Shown here piece after piece: positions 1-10,900 of a stretch of 64,000 nucleotides of DNA. The notes below the pieces were generated by a model, which was not told the DNA's origin, did no database searches, and saw only the letters and a list, made by a program, of their open reading frames with translations. Numbering within the stretch: position 1 is the stretch's first letter; each line of letters begins with the position of its first letter. A program made the translations under genes and the position numbers. The stretch is from Micromussa lordhowensis (taxonomy: Eukaryota > Cnidaria > Anthozoa > Scleractinia > Lobophylliidae), in assembly GCA_964020085.1 (NCBI GenBank), contig OZ026600.1, forward strand, positions 16,248,323 to 16,312,322. The letters are read 5' to 3'.

Positions 1-1081
1 ACTTCATCAGTAGTAAACAACTGATAGAGTAAGACTTTCAATCCCTCAAGGGGTTTTGTTGTATTTTTTATCATAGCAAGATGGGTCGTCTGCAAGAAAT
101 AAAAATAAAATCCATACTAAGTTACTGTAGTGATCCCTTTTGTTTACTGATTGTATGACACAGTCATTTCAATTAACACTGCTGGATCAAAGCTCTAAGC
201 CAGACGATATTGAAAGGTTTTATTGGTGGTAGGCTGTCCTGCAGTTTAATAAGAATGAGATGTAAAAGGTTACCAATGTGATTTTGTACATTGTCTTTTC
301 CTCTCTTCAGACCACCCATGTTATGTTGAACCAAGCTATTTTAGCCTTATTGAATTCTAGAATATTTTTCCAAACTCAAGCCTATGTGCATGACTTTGTA
401 GCAGAACAAGTGAGAGAGTAGGTTCTGGGTATTTTCTGAAAAAATTTTATATTAGTTTAAAAGGAATCTACTAGTTTGTATTTTTTGAATGATTATGTAA
501 GCTGCAAGTCCAAAGTTAGTGGACTTTCAAAGTTACCTCAGGCTCTTCAGTATTCAAGGCTCCTGCAGCTTGAGGACTGGAATTATTTGAGCTTCCCTAA
601 AGAAATGAAGAGTAAAATAATAATTCACACACTGTTAAACTGCTTTTCAACGTATTGTGAGAATAAAGGTTCATTTCATTTTTGTGTAGACTCAAAAGAC
701 AAAGCTCCATGACCAAATAAAAAAAGCTCCACTCAAATAGCAATAATGCCCATCCAAAATGCAAATGCTTATTATAACAGGGCTGAGAAAAGAAAAACAA
801 TGAATATTTTGGGATCACAAACTTTGTTTACCTTGGGGTCCTTTTTCTTAGTGAGGTTTGTTATAGAAAGCCATTGTAAAACCAACAGTCAAAAAGTGAC
901 TTGTCTAATGGAAAAATCCACAACTACTAGACCAGTAGTTGTATATTTTCCCATAGATAAGCCACTTTCTCTGTTAATTTTTCAATAGTTTTAGACAAGT
1001 TATTTCTTAGCCCTGTGGGTATAAGTGGCGATGTTAAGATATAAAATTCTCCCTGCTTGTTAGGATTAACCCAGCATGATG
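1..1081. other. Gene-free AT-rich stretch
   Basis: I see no coding region, RNA gene or clear transposon end here. Short open frames exist, but none has exon-like borders or a recognisable protein. It lies downstream of the minus-strand gene ending at 1082 and probably holds its 3' UTR, though I did not find a convincing polyadenylation signal close to the stop. Confidence 0.4.
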
Positions 1082-4000
1082 TTATTGTTTAGTGTGCAAT
1101 CTTTCTTTCTTTACCTTCAACTCCCTCGCAGTCTTTTTCAGGTGTTTGACTTCTGCTCGAAGGCCCTCCACGTCTGCCTTAAGCTCCTCAAACTGTTGGG
1201 TGAAGTGTGAAGTGAACGAGTCCCATTCACGACGTACTTCAGTGGATGAAGTTGTCGTGTCAAGATCTTCTATATTTAAATCCTCCTCCAGCAGTGATGT
1301 GAAGCTGGTGCTGTTCATTTGGTGATGGTGTGAAAGAGGTGTATTTGTGTAAGGGGTTTGTGACAGGGGAGGCATGTTAAATGGTGGTGGCGTGTTGAAT
1401 GTGCTTTGTATGGGTGTTGTAGGTTGTGTGTTTAATGGTGTGATGCCATGGCAGTAAGCAGTGGGTGTTGCTGTAGATTTGTAAGTTGATGGCAAAGTTT
1501 GCGATGGAGTATAAGTGCGAGGGTTAATGGCATGAGTGTGTGTCATGGGAGATGGTTTGTGTACGGATAGGGGTGGTTGTGATGGTGTGACTGTGTGAGA
1601 AATGGATGTGATAGTGTGTGTGGCATGAACAAGTGATTGTGACAGCGATTGTGCTGATGCGTTATCACTGCTATCAACAAGAATGATATCTGGTTCTGCA
1701 TTTCTTCTCTCCAGTATGTTTTTAACTCTGTCTTGTTGTACAGACTTTTGCAACTAGGAAAAGAAAAGGTCAACTTTTTTACTTACTTTATATGAACCAT
1801 TGCAAAGATTACTTTGAATTGTAAGCAGAGAGGGTCACAAATTGGAATTGATGAAGAATTTGGAAGAGGTGTAAAATACTGGTGCCACTAAAATTGCCTA
1901 TCAAAAGGTTATCTTTTAGGAACTCTTACTGTAACTACATACACCATATAATTTACAACCAATTACCTTCTTTCTTTGGAGCTCGTTTTCCCTTTCTTCA
2001 TCAGTTTCTGCAAAACAAAACACTGTCAAAGACAGAAGGTACAGAATTTCATACTAATTTAATGCTACCCTTTTTAAAATTGATCCAAGGCAATATTTAA
2101 TGCAGATTCAGTGAAATACATGTGGTGTGGACTGCGTTATTACTTAACTAACCCTTCGCTTTCTTGTCCATTGTTTTTTTCTTTTTTGAGGGGGGTTGCT
2201 TATCAGCTGTAAAATAAATTGCATCAGATATGAAATGGCAGAACTTCACAAAGGTCACAAATTGTGAGGTCTTACTTGCAAAAAAAACCAAAAGCATGGA
2301 GTAAGAAAACTATTTAAACCAAGATGTTACGCAGGAAGTAAAAATCTTCAGAACAAATCAATTAACCCATTGACCCCCGCATCAAACTGTCCGCGACCCA
2401 CCCCTAATTTCCAGGCGTTTTTTGGAATATTTCAGAGCAAGCGAAAGCAAAAAAATAAACCATATGCGCAGTAACCACAGAAACAAGGTCAGGTTTCAAG
2501 ACTTCGTTTATTGAAAGTTCAATAACTGAACAGCCAAAATATTAAAAAATATCAACAGGAAGAACTTAACTTGATGTATTTAACTTGTAAGAAAACAAGA
2601 AATTATATTTTTTCCTTTGCCGCGCGACAAAACCCGAGAAAATTGAATACCCAAAAATGAGTTAATTTTTGACTTTTGAGGACAAAGCGAAACCGAATAA
2701 AACAGAATTTTCATTCTTTTACTGTAACGTATAACATTTAAGAAAACACCAGACCATTAAGGTGAAAAACACAAGTAAAAACCAATTTAAAAGAAGAAAT
2801 TCAGAGAATTTTTTCGCCGCCCGACGAAATTATACAGTGCGGCCAAAGAAAGATGAAAGTTGTACATCAAAACCACGACAAAAACAAGCCAATTATCTTG
2901 AGATAAATCGTGTAAATTTAGTGCCCACCTAGTTCTTTCCTCAAAAGTTCTGTAGAAGCTGAACAAGGCTCAATAAAATATATTTCAGGGAAGCGAATAC
3001 ACAAGACAAACAAACCACGGCAGTCGCTGTAAATTAAATATGCAGAAATTCAGCGTGACAAAATACTGTTCACTTTTAAAACCTAAAATTCCGAAATAAA
3101 GGCGACCAAATGAAAGAAACATGACAGGGAGTTCAATAACAATAAATTTTCATTCAACATAAGGCAAAAAACTTATCTAAAAGCACAAAAATGTTCAAAA
3201 TTTCACGGACGTGATTTACCGCATGACCGCATGTTCGAATTAATTATTCACGCTAAAGCGAAAGCGTGAGTTTTTCCCTACAAGTTTTGAAGTTATTTTA
3301 TCGGCCGTGGCTTTGCCATTCGTGCTAAACGCTAAATTCGACTTAGAACTAATACTCTACATTACCATTTTTGTTTTCTTAAGTCCAGGCAGCTGCTTTA
3401 AATCTGCGATCTGTATTCAAAACTCACTTGAAAGCGCAACGATCGTCTTGTTTTCGCCGCGGTCGAAGGAAGGAAAAATTTTCCTCCAGAAAGGTTTGAA
3501 GACTCCATTCACCTTGGTCTTCCATTCTGAGACCACCAAAACATCGATTTATGTTTTTCCTTTTCATTTTAAATGCCAAAGAAGCAATTTCTCCGTTTTA
3601 GGAATGAAAACAAGACCCTGGAAGTTTGTAGATTTGTCGTGCAACGCGCCATGATTACCTGCGCTTTTCGAGCGCATGATTTTAAGACGAAAAACCATCT
3701 TTCTAGGACCCCTAAAGTCGTCTAAAAATATGCTCAGAAGGTCCATTCTCATTGGTTTATTTGTCCTTAACAACAATAGAACAATAGGAGGACCAAAATA
3801 TCTTCAGGGAGGGTAGGAGGGGCAATTGTCCTGGCATGCCTTTTTACGGCCGGTTACGGCCGGCACGGGAAATTGGGGGTGGGTTTTCGCACGGCCGGTT
3901 ACGGCCGGCACGGGAGACAATGGGTTAATCAGTAGAAAAAGTGATACTAATACTGGAAATATTTCGGGGAAACTTACCTCTAACATCTCTTCTATCATCT

Positions 4001-5828
4001 GTTGGAACTTTGTTCCCCTGTTCCTCTTCCTCTTCACTAGCATCTAAGTGTAGAAGTAAAGATTTGACATGAATGTTTAAGGTCAAGTTTAAACAAACCG
4101 ATTATCTATTCTTTTTTTAGTTACGGTATATGTATTGTGTAGGTTGATTTTGTGAATATAATTTTTCCCTATATTATTAAGCAGATCACACACTGTTGAA
4201 TGGGCTAAATAAAGTATTATTACTGAATAAAACTTAATGTTTTGACAATGATAAACCTTTTACATTCAACATTTGTTATGATTTACCTTCTTGCGCCCCT
4301 TCATTTTCCCTCACTTTTTTGGACGGTTTTCGTTGTCTTTTGCCTGTGGTGTCTGTAAGGATAACATGGCAGTTTTTATTATCACTCCAGAAGTATGTTG
4401 CATTATTTTTCTAATAATGCACAAAAATAGCCTTGTGAACAATTCAGGTATAACTTTACCTTTGGCATTAGTGTCATTAGTTTGAGTAGTTGTCTTCACC
4501 AAGCTTGCCTCGTACTCAAGTGCCTTTACCTTCGTTCCTAATAAGAATAAGAACTTAAGTTGCATACTTGTACTAGGTGTAGCATGGACAGTCTTCTCTC
4601 AGATTCGAATCAAATTAGATGACGACCTTTGAACGAATGCGAGTCGTTTCGATCGAAGGTTGTTTCGATCGAAGACAAAAGTCAGTTCGATCGAAGAGTA
4701 AATGATGATAAAAACTACAGTTTTTCAAGTGTATAAATAAAAATAATTAAGTTTCTTGCGTTGGGGATTGATTGTGCGATGTAATATGCGAGACGCGGAA
4801 CTTTGGCAGTGGTTTTCAGTTGATGATCTCTTTTGTTGTCGGCGTTCGTGATCGGATGCTCGATGCTCAATGAGCTCTTTGCTGGTGACTTTAACTTTAT
4901 TTCTAACGGAAACGTACACCGAAAGAATCCTTGAAACCCGGGGTTTAAGAGTTTAAAATTTCTCTTGCTTGTGACGTGCAGAGTAAAATCGCTACGAGTC
5001 TTAATCGACACCGTCATTTCACCCAGAAGTAGAAGTAACGAACTAAAAGGAATTTAACTTTTCACTTGTCCATAGAATTTGAAAAGAAAACTAAAGTTAA
5101 CTCGCAAAGGTGTAAGCTAGCCCAGAACGAAGGTTGTGAAATGCCGTGAAAACAACGATTTGTTCTGAGCCCATGTTGAAACGAACAAGTTGTCACTTTC
5201 ACTGATAACCGAGCGAAAAGAGATTAAACGCAATCTTCGATCGAACTGACTCTTGTCTTCGATCGAATCGACTTTTATCGATCGAAACGACCTTCGATCG
5301 AAACGACCGGATTTCCTTTGAACCTCCCGCCATTTGGCATTTTTGTTCTGGGACGTTTAGGAATGTGGTCGATAATTTGCAACGATCCTGGCATAAACGT
5401 GAACTAATTTCACTCTAATATATTGGCCTTATAGGGGAAGTTTTTTGCCAGAAAATCGAGCGAACGTACAACCGAAGATCCGAGCTAATCCAAAAGATTC
5501 AAAGTGAGGAGTTAACAGCGAATCCAAACGAAATCGATTGCATACAAAAACAAGGCATTATGCTTTTGTCCACTCAATGTTTTGAATTTCAGTGGTGTCA
5601 CAATATCTATCCCAGTTTAGAGTAAGGAAAGAGTTAATTGGTATTTCAATACTCACCGAATACTTTCAGAATATCCGCCTTATGCAGGGTAAGCCTTCCC
5701 TTACTCGTACCCGTCGATATATCAACCGTAATGCCTTCTTTTAGTTCGACGTCCTCGCCAACAACTTTCTTTTCATTGACCACACTCACGCTGTTCTCGT
5801 TCAGCCACTGAACAACAATGAAAACCAT
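1082..5828 (-). CDS. Seven-exon uncharacterised gene, coiled-coil protein of 382 residues
   Basis: Exons in transcript order are 5828-5657, 4537-4460, 4352-4287, 4043-3978, 2206-2153, 2007-1967 and 1753-1082. Every border is AG/GT, with donors such as gtgagt and gtaagt, and the joined frame is open for 382 codons. The first exon encodes a compact 57-residue module beginning MVFIVVQW. I have a memory of similar first exons in cnidarian BEN-domain-type predictions, but no BEN domain is visible here. The middle exons encode lysine-rich and acidic stretches. The last exon is Thr/Pro/Ser/His-rich, then ends in a charged coiled coil (about residues 335-380). Four middle exons (78, 66, 66 and 54 bp) are all phase 1-1 and so could be skipped without loss of frame. 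I do not recognise a function; a nuclear regulatory role is only a guess. Two MITEs sit in its introns. The ATG was chosen because it opens the exon next to the divergent promoter. Confidence 0.72.
2366..3924. mobile_element. piggyBac-type MITE in intron 4 of the minus-strand gene
   Basis: Flanked on both sides by TTAA (2362-2365 and 3925-3928), the target site of piggyBac elements. The ends are inverted: CCCATTGACCCCCG on the left, and the right end read in reverse gives CCCATTGTCTCCCG. Piggybac-family ends typically begin with CCC. The 1559-bp interior contains no recognisable transposase, so this is a non-autonomous element. The right end carries a subterminal direct repeat of ACGGCCGGTTACGGCCGGC. 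Confidence 0.75.
3846..3915. repeat. Duplicated ACGGCCGGTTACGGCCGGC subterminal repeat
   Basis: A GC-rich unit of about 25 bp containing nested GGCCGG/CCGGCC palindromes occurs twice, near 3846 and 3891, just inside the right end of the piggyBac-type MITE. In other DNA transposons such subterminal repeats bind transposase; here that is inference. Confidence 0.7.
4635..5314. mobile_element. 680-bp MITE with TTCGATCGAA-rich inverted ends and 9-bp target duplication
   Basis: The two ends are inverted copies built from repeated TTCGATCGAA palindromes (left about 4652-4700, right about 5236-5310; the right arm has one extra unit). The 9-mer CCTTTGAAC occurs directly at both flanks (4626-4634 and 5315-5323) and reads as a target-site duplication. 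A 9-bp duplication fits MULE-type transposition, but the family is not established. No coding region lies inside. The element sits in the first intron of the minus-strand gene. Confidence 0.65.
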
Positions 5829-6066
5829 TGTAACAAATTGAAAAGCGAAGTAAAAATAAATTCCACGCACAAGCAATCAACCGAGAAGTTCAAAAAGTGC
5901 GCCAAGAGAGAATATCACTTGAGCGTTTCTTCGAGAGCACGAGTATTGTCACGTGAAAGGATGGACCTTGTGATTGGCTCAGCACAGAGAATCCGCTGGA
6001 TTACCCGAGTGCAGTGTGTAACTTAGCACCGCCATTACTGTCGTCGCGAAAAAGTAGTGTTGTGAC
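5829..6066. promoter_or_regulatory. Divergent (bidirectional) promoter region
   Basis: Only 238 bp separate the ATG of the minus-strand gene (5828) from the ATG of the plus-strand CACTA-derived gene (6067). Visible sites include an E-box CACGTG near 5950, an inverted CCAAT box (ATTGG near 5972) and a CCGCCATTA sequence near 6030 that resembles a YY1 site just before the plus-strand start. No TATA box is obvious. Shared use by both genes is inferred from the spacing. Confidence 0.5.
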
Positions 6067-7888
6067 ATGGATTCAATGTCCGCTGGAAATGATGAGGTTA
6101 ATCTGCTTTATCAGACCATTAACCATGAGAATGAAACATACTTTAGATGCTCTATTTGTTGCCGATCGTTGTCGAGGAAACAAAGAATCGAAAGTCACTT
6201 GAGTTCTGTCCACGGCAAAGGTAAATACTGTTCAACATTCATGCAGATGAACGTGTTGTGCTCCTGAATATCACTTTACAAAGTTTTAAATATTATTCTT
6301 GTTCTATAATAGTGGAATACAGCAAAAGAAAGTACAAGAAATACATCGATGATCCCAGTATTGCAGTTCCAAAGTCGACCCGGTATGACCATTTTAAAAG
6401 TTCAACTTGGCCTTCGCAGTCGACCTTGAGTTTGTCGATGAATACCTTGTCGATCCCTCAGTCTAGCTTCTTTTATACAAAAAAAGAGGTCGATCAATCG
6501 ACATTACTTAGCCATGATAAAACATTGCTGCATGAGATAGAGACAACAACCAATGAATTTGCCGAGTCCCAAACCAGCTTGGAGGACGTTCAGAGTATTG
6601 TTGACAACGAAGCGGAAATGCAGCCATCTGATGAAACGGCTACGTGTGCTTCACGAGACTCAGAAAGCGATTGTAGCGATTCGACTGAGAGCGACTTCGA
6701 TTCACAAGCATTTGACTCTTTCTTGGAATCTGGAGATTCTGACAGTGATATCAATGACCAAGAGTCTGTTGATTTGTCTGACGATGAAGGGCCAAATGAC
6801 AGTACCTTGCAAAAATCATTTTCAGCTCAGGAGGAAGCATGCATGGCGATACTTTCGTTAATTGCAAGACACAGCATCACAACAGAGGCTGCGAAAGATG
6901 TCATTGATTTGTTGAAACTGCTTTGCCCAGGGAATGAATCATTGCAATCTCTAAGTTATGCAAATGTGCATCAAGTGTGTGGAAATTGTTCTGTTTTCTT
7001 TTATGACATTTGTGAGAAGTGTCTTGGACTGTTTCCAGCAAATGTGGAAGATCAAGTGATGTGTTCTACGCCAGGCTGTGATGGGTAATGTACTTATCAG
7101 AACGTTATGGATAGTGCACAATTTATGAATCTGTAAACATTTGTCTCTCAAACTTTTCTCCTTGCATCATTGTTTCTCCAGATATTAACTTAATTAAACA
7201 TCTGAGTTAATGAAATACAGTTTATTTTTCCTTCACCGTGGACAAGGTGAGTGGTGGTGTAGTGATGCATTGAAGTCGGTATTGAGCAGACTGGGTATTT
7301 GCAGATTTAACTGGAGAGGAGTGGGGAGAGGGGGTCTTGCAATTAAGGACTAGCATCCTTTTGAGAGGAAGGAGATAAATTCTCAATGGACTAATGCAAC
7401 GATAAACAAGATGGTCTGGTCTGATCAGCTATGTTACTTTCCTTGATGACAGGCTTTAACTTTGTCACCTTCTAGTACCTTACAGCTCTACCTTAATCTG
7501 TATAAGTTACCTAATATAAACCATCAAGAATGATATGGTAATCTTTCCTATTCAATAATGTTTTATTTTGCAGCCTAAGATACAAGGGTAGTATTCATCA
7601 GCAAGGGAAGAAACTACACAAAAATAGTTTTGTAACTGTGGACATATTCAATCAACTGAGGTCTTTGTTGGAACGTGAGTTTAACTTCAACACTATTTTC
7701 ACTCTCATGGGAAATATGACCTTTTTTGTTATAAAACATTAAGGACCCAAAGACCACATACAATACACCATTTGAAAGGCATTGATTGTGGTATGTCATA
7801 AATCATATTAATAGAGGTAGAGGAGGTCACTGTTCCAATTTAAAACCATCCAAAATGAGAAGAAGAAAATGTTGAAAAAGATCTTACT

Positions 7889-7923
<35 letters not shown>

Positions 7924-10900
7924 GTATACCCTTGGCATAATTTGCATTTGTGGCGTGTTGTCAGGCATAAACTTGACCTTCAAATTAAAAGAGGAAAAAG
8001 ATGCAAAAGTTGTAGGGGGTGGTTAAGCAGGTCTCATGTAAGAGGGGGTATGATTTGATGCATGTAATGGCATCAATGTCATATGGAACTCTTGGGAGTT
8101 TGGGTTCACAATGAACACAATGCCTGAGTGGGCCGTAAAAGAAAACTTACAGCCATTTATTTTTATGACATTGCCACTCTTAGATCATAATGATTGGTGT
8201 CATAATTATTATTGTGCAAAGAGGTTACTGTTTGACCAGTAATTAAACATGAATAAACTCTGTTTACAGAAAGCAATAATTAATTGTTTTACATCTTTAA
8301 TTTTCTTTGCATATGAAGGAAAAGGAGTCTGGCAAACCATTCAGGCAAGAATCAATCAACGTGGAAAATCAGTCATCACAGACATAATTGATGGGAAATT
8401 TTATATAAGATTATGTGAACCTGGACAGTTCCTGAATAACAAATCCAACATAAGTTTCATCTTCAACACGGATGGGGCACCTTTATACTCCTCCTCAAGT
8501 ATATCTCTCTGGCCTGTGTTTTTGGCAATTAATGAGCTTCCATCTCCAGACAGGTATAACATAGTTTAATTAATTTCATTCTATCATGTCAATGTCAATG
8601 TTAAATCACTTTCCATTTACCTAAAACTATACATGACTAGAGACCTACAATAATAATTATTATTGCAGATCTCTAGTCACGTATAGTCTTAGGTGAATGG
8701 ATTCATACAACGTGTAACGACAATTAGTGTTGTTACGTTCTCACTTGTTACACATTGTGTGAATCAGAACAGTAACTTTTCTATGTTCTTAAATCTTTTT
8801 CTGATTTAAATTTTTTATTAGGTTTTCAAAGACAAATATGATGCTTTGGGGGATCTGGCAAGGAAAAGGAAAGCCACCATTCAATGCTTTCTTTGAGCCA
8901 TTCACCACTCAAATGAACACACTGTACAAAGAAGGTGGGTGACAGGTGTTGGATCCATACATTTTACCATATGTAGCATTAAAAGGTACCGGTATTCAAA
9001 ATATCAATTTTATATAGTATAACTGCTAATGTAATGATTAATTTTTGTTAATTTTGCAATTTCCACTAAATTTCCAATGGATCATCCTTGGTATGTTTTT
9101 GTCACTTTTTTATTTAAGGATTAACCATTGAATTGCCAGAAGTATCGCAAACGATAGTTGTGAAAGCTGCTGTATTGCTTGGCTCAACTGATTTGCAAGG
9201 GAAGGCATATCTTTTATATATGACTCAACATAATGGTGAAAGCGGTTGTCTCACATGTGAAGAGAGTGGATTTGTAGCCGCTCAAGGCAAAGGGCATACC
9301 AGATGCTACCCATACAGGTCTCCAACTGAAAGGGCTCCTAAAAGAAATACAGAAACATTTCTGGCAAATGCTGTGGAAGCAAATCAGACAGGAAAGAAGG
9401 TGAAGTTAGACAAATTGGTTATCAAATAATTTATCCACAATCCACTTTTAATAAAGTTTCTGCTAAATGCTCAATGCTGAATATCTGTTTTAGTTTTGCT
9501 CATAGTTTGAATGTTGGATGTTCATATATTGAGTAGGTTTTATGGTTGCCTGACAGCACCAGCATCCTTTTTAACACCTTCTTAATCTGATCATTGCTTA
9601 CATTGACAAAGTATAACTTCGTTAGGTTGCTGGATTGTTTGATGTAACTTGCCTGGCCTTTATGCCTTGGTTTGATGTTGTTCTGGGGATGGTCCCTGAC
9701 TACATGCATGGATGTTTGTTGGGCATAACCAAGACGCTTCTCTACAAATGGTTTTCTTCAACAAACCATAAGAAGGAATTTTTCATTGGTGGCCAGGTAT
9801 GATTTCATTATCCAAACTGAAAATTTGCTCCGAGCTTAACAATAAAATTTAAAGTCTGGTTACATATTATGTGCATGTACCCCACAAGTTAAATCTTCAG
9901 CTTTATAATTATCACACAGTCATCAGTTTTATAACTGTTTAACGCCTGCGTCGCATGTGGAGGTTGGGTGCCCAGGAACTTGGGGCCTGGAGCTGCCGAC
10001 CCCAACCCAGGTAGCAAGAGCACCCCAAAAGCCTGCCCTACCCGCAACCAGCCACCAGCCCCGCCAGCCATACCTAGCCCCATCCCAAGCACCCGTCACA
10101 CAGAGCCAGAAGCTCCGTGGAAATAATGATAACAGTAGTAATCAATAATAATATTAACAACAATAGCAACAATAATAAGGTAATAAAAACAAAAGGGAGA
10201 GGAGGGTGGGAGAAAACCCTAAAACACTCCGAAAACTGATCAGGTCTCCCCAAACACCAAGCACAGTAAAACTACGACCACATGTAATGGCACACACATC
10301 AAATAGCAACAACAACCGCTGACCTCGCACCAGGCCCCCTACAGCAACACAAACCCTGACGACCGGAAACGTCACCACACGCCACTAACAATGCTAACAA
10401 ATGCCAATGCCACACTAACTACCACGTAACGTGCTCCTAGTCGTTAACTAAGTTAAATAAGTATATTTAACATCATTTTATTCTTGCTTCTGATAACACT
10501 TGTGTCATCCTCGTTCCACATTATTGGTGACCCCTTAAGAGGATTACTTTTCAGCAAGAACATTTCATAATTTATCACAGAGGAATTCAGTACTTCGTTT
10601 TAATGCACATAGTCTACTCTTTTATGCACATGTAGATCAAAAAAATTAACAAACGCATTCTCCAAATGCGACCTCCGGATGTATTGGCCCGACTTCCAAG
10701 AGACCTGGAGAAACATTTCAAGAACTTTAAAGGCAAGTGACTGTATCACTAAAGATTGTCAATTATAGAGATTTCTGTCATTATTGTGTAGCAGCTTTAG
10801 CATCACAGTATTAACTTCTACTCAGTGTATTGTACAAGACAAAAAATCACATCACACACTTCAATATACACTGTTTTTTAATATGTATATTTCTCTTTCT

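Noticed and set aside
3307..3654. A protein encoded inside the piggyBac-type MITE
   Set aside because: No transposase motif, no conserved pattern and no splice context; consistent with chance in a non-autonomous element.
9889..10378. Proline/glycine-rich small proteins in intron 7 of the CACTA-derived gene
   Set aside because: Low-complexity composition in both strands of an inserted segment; no splice or start support.
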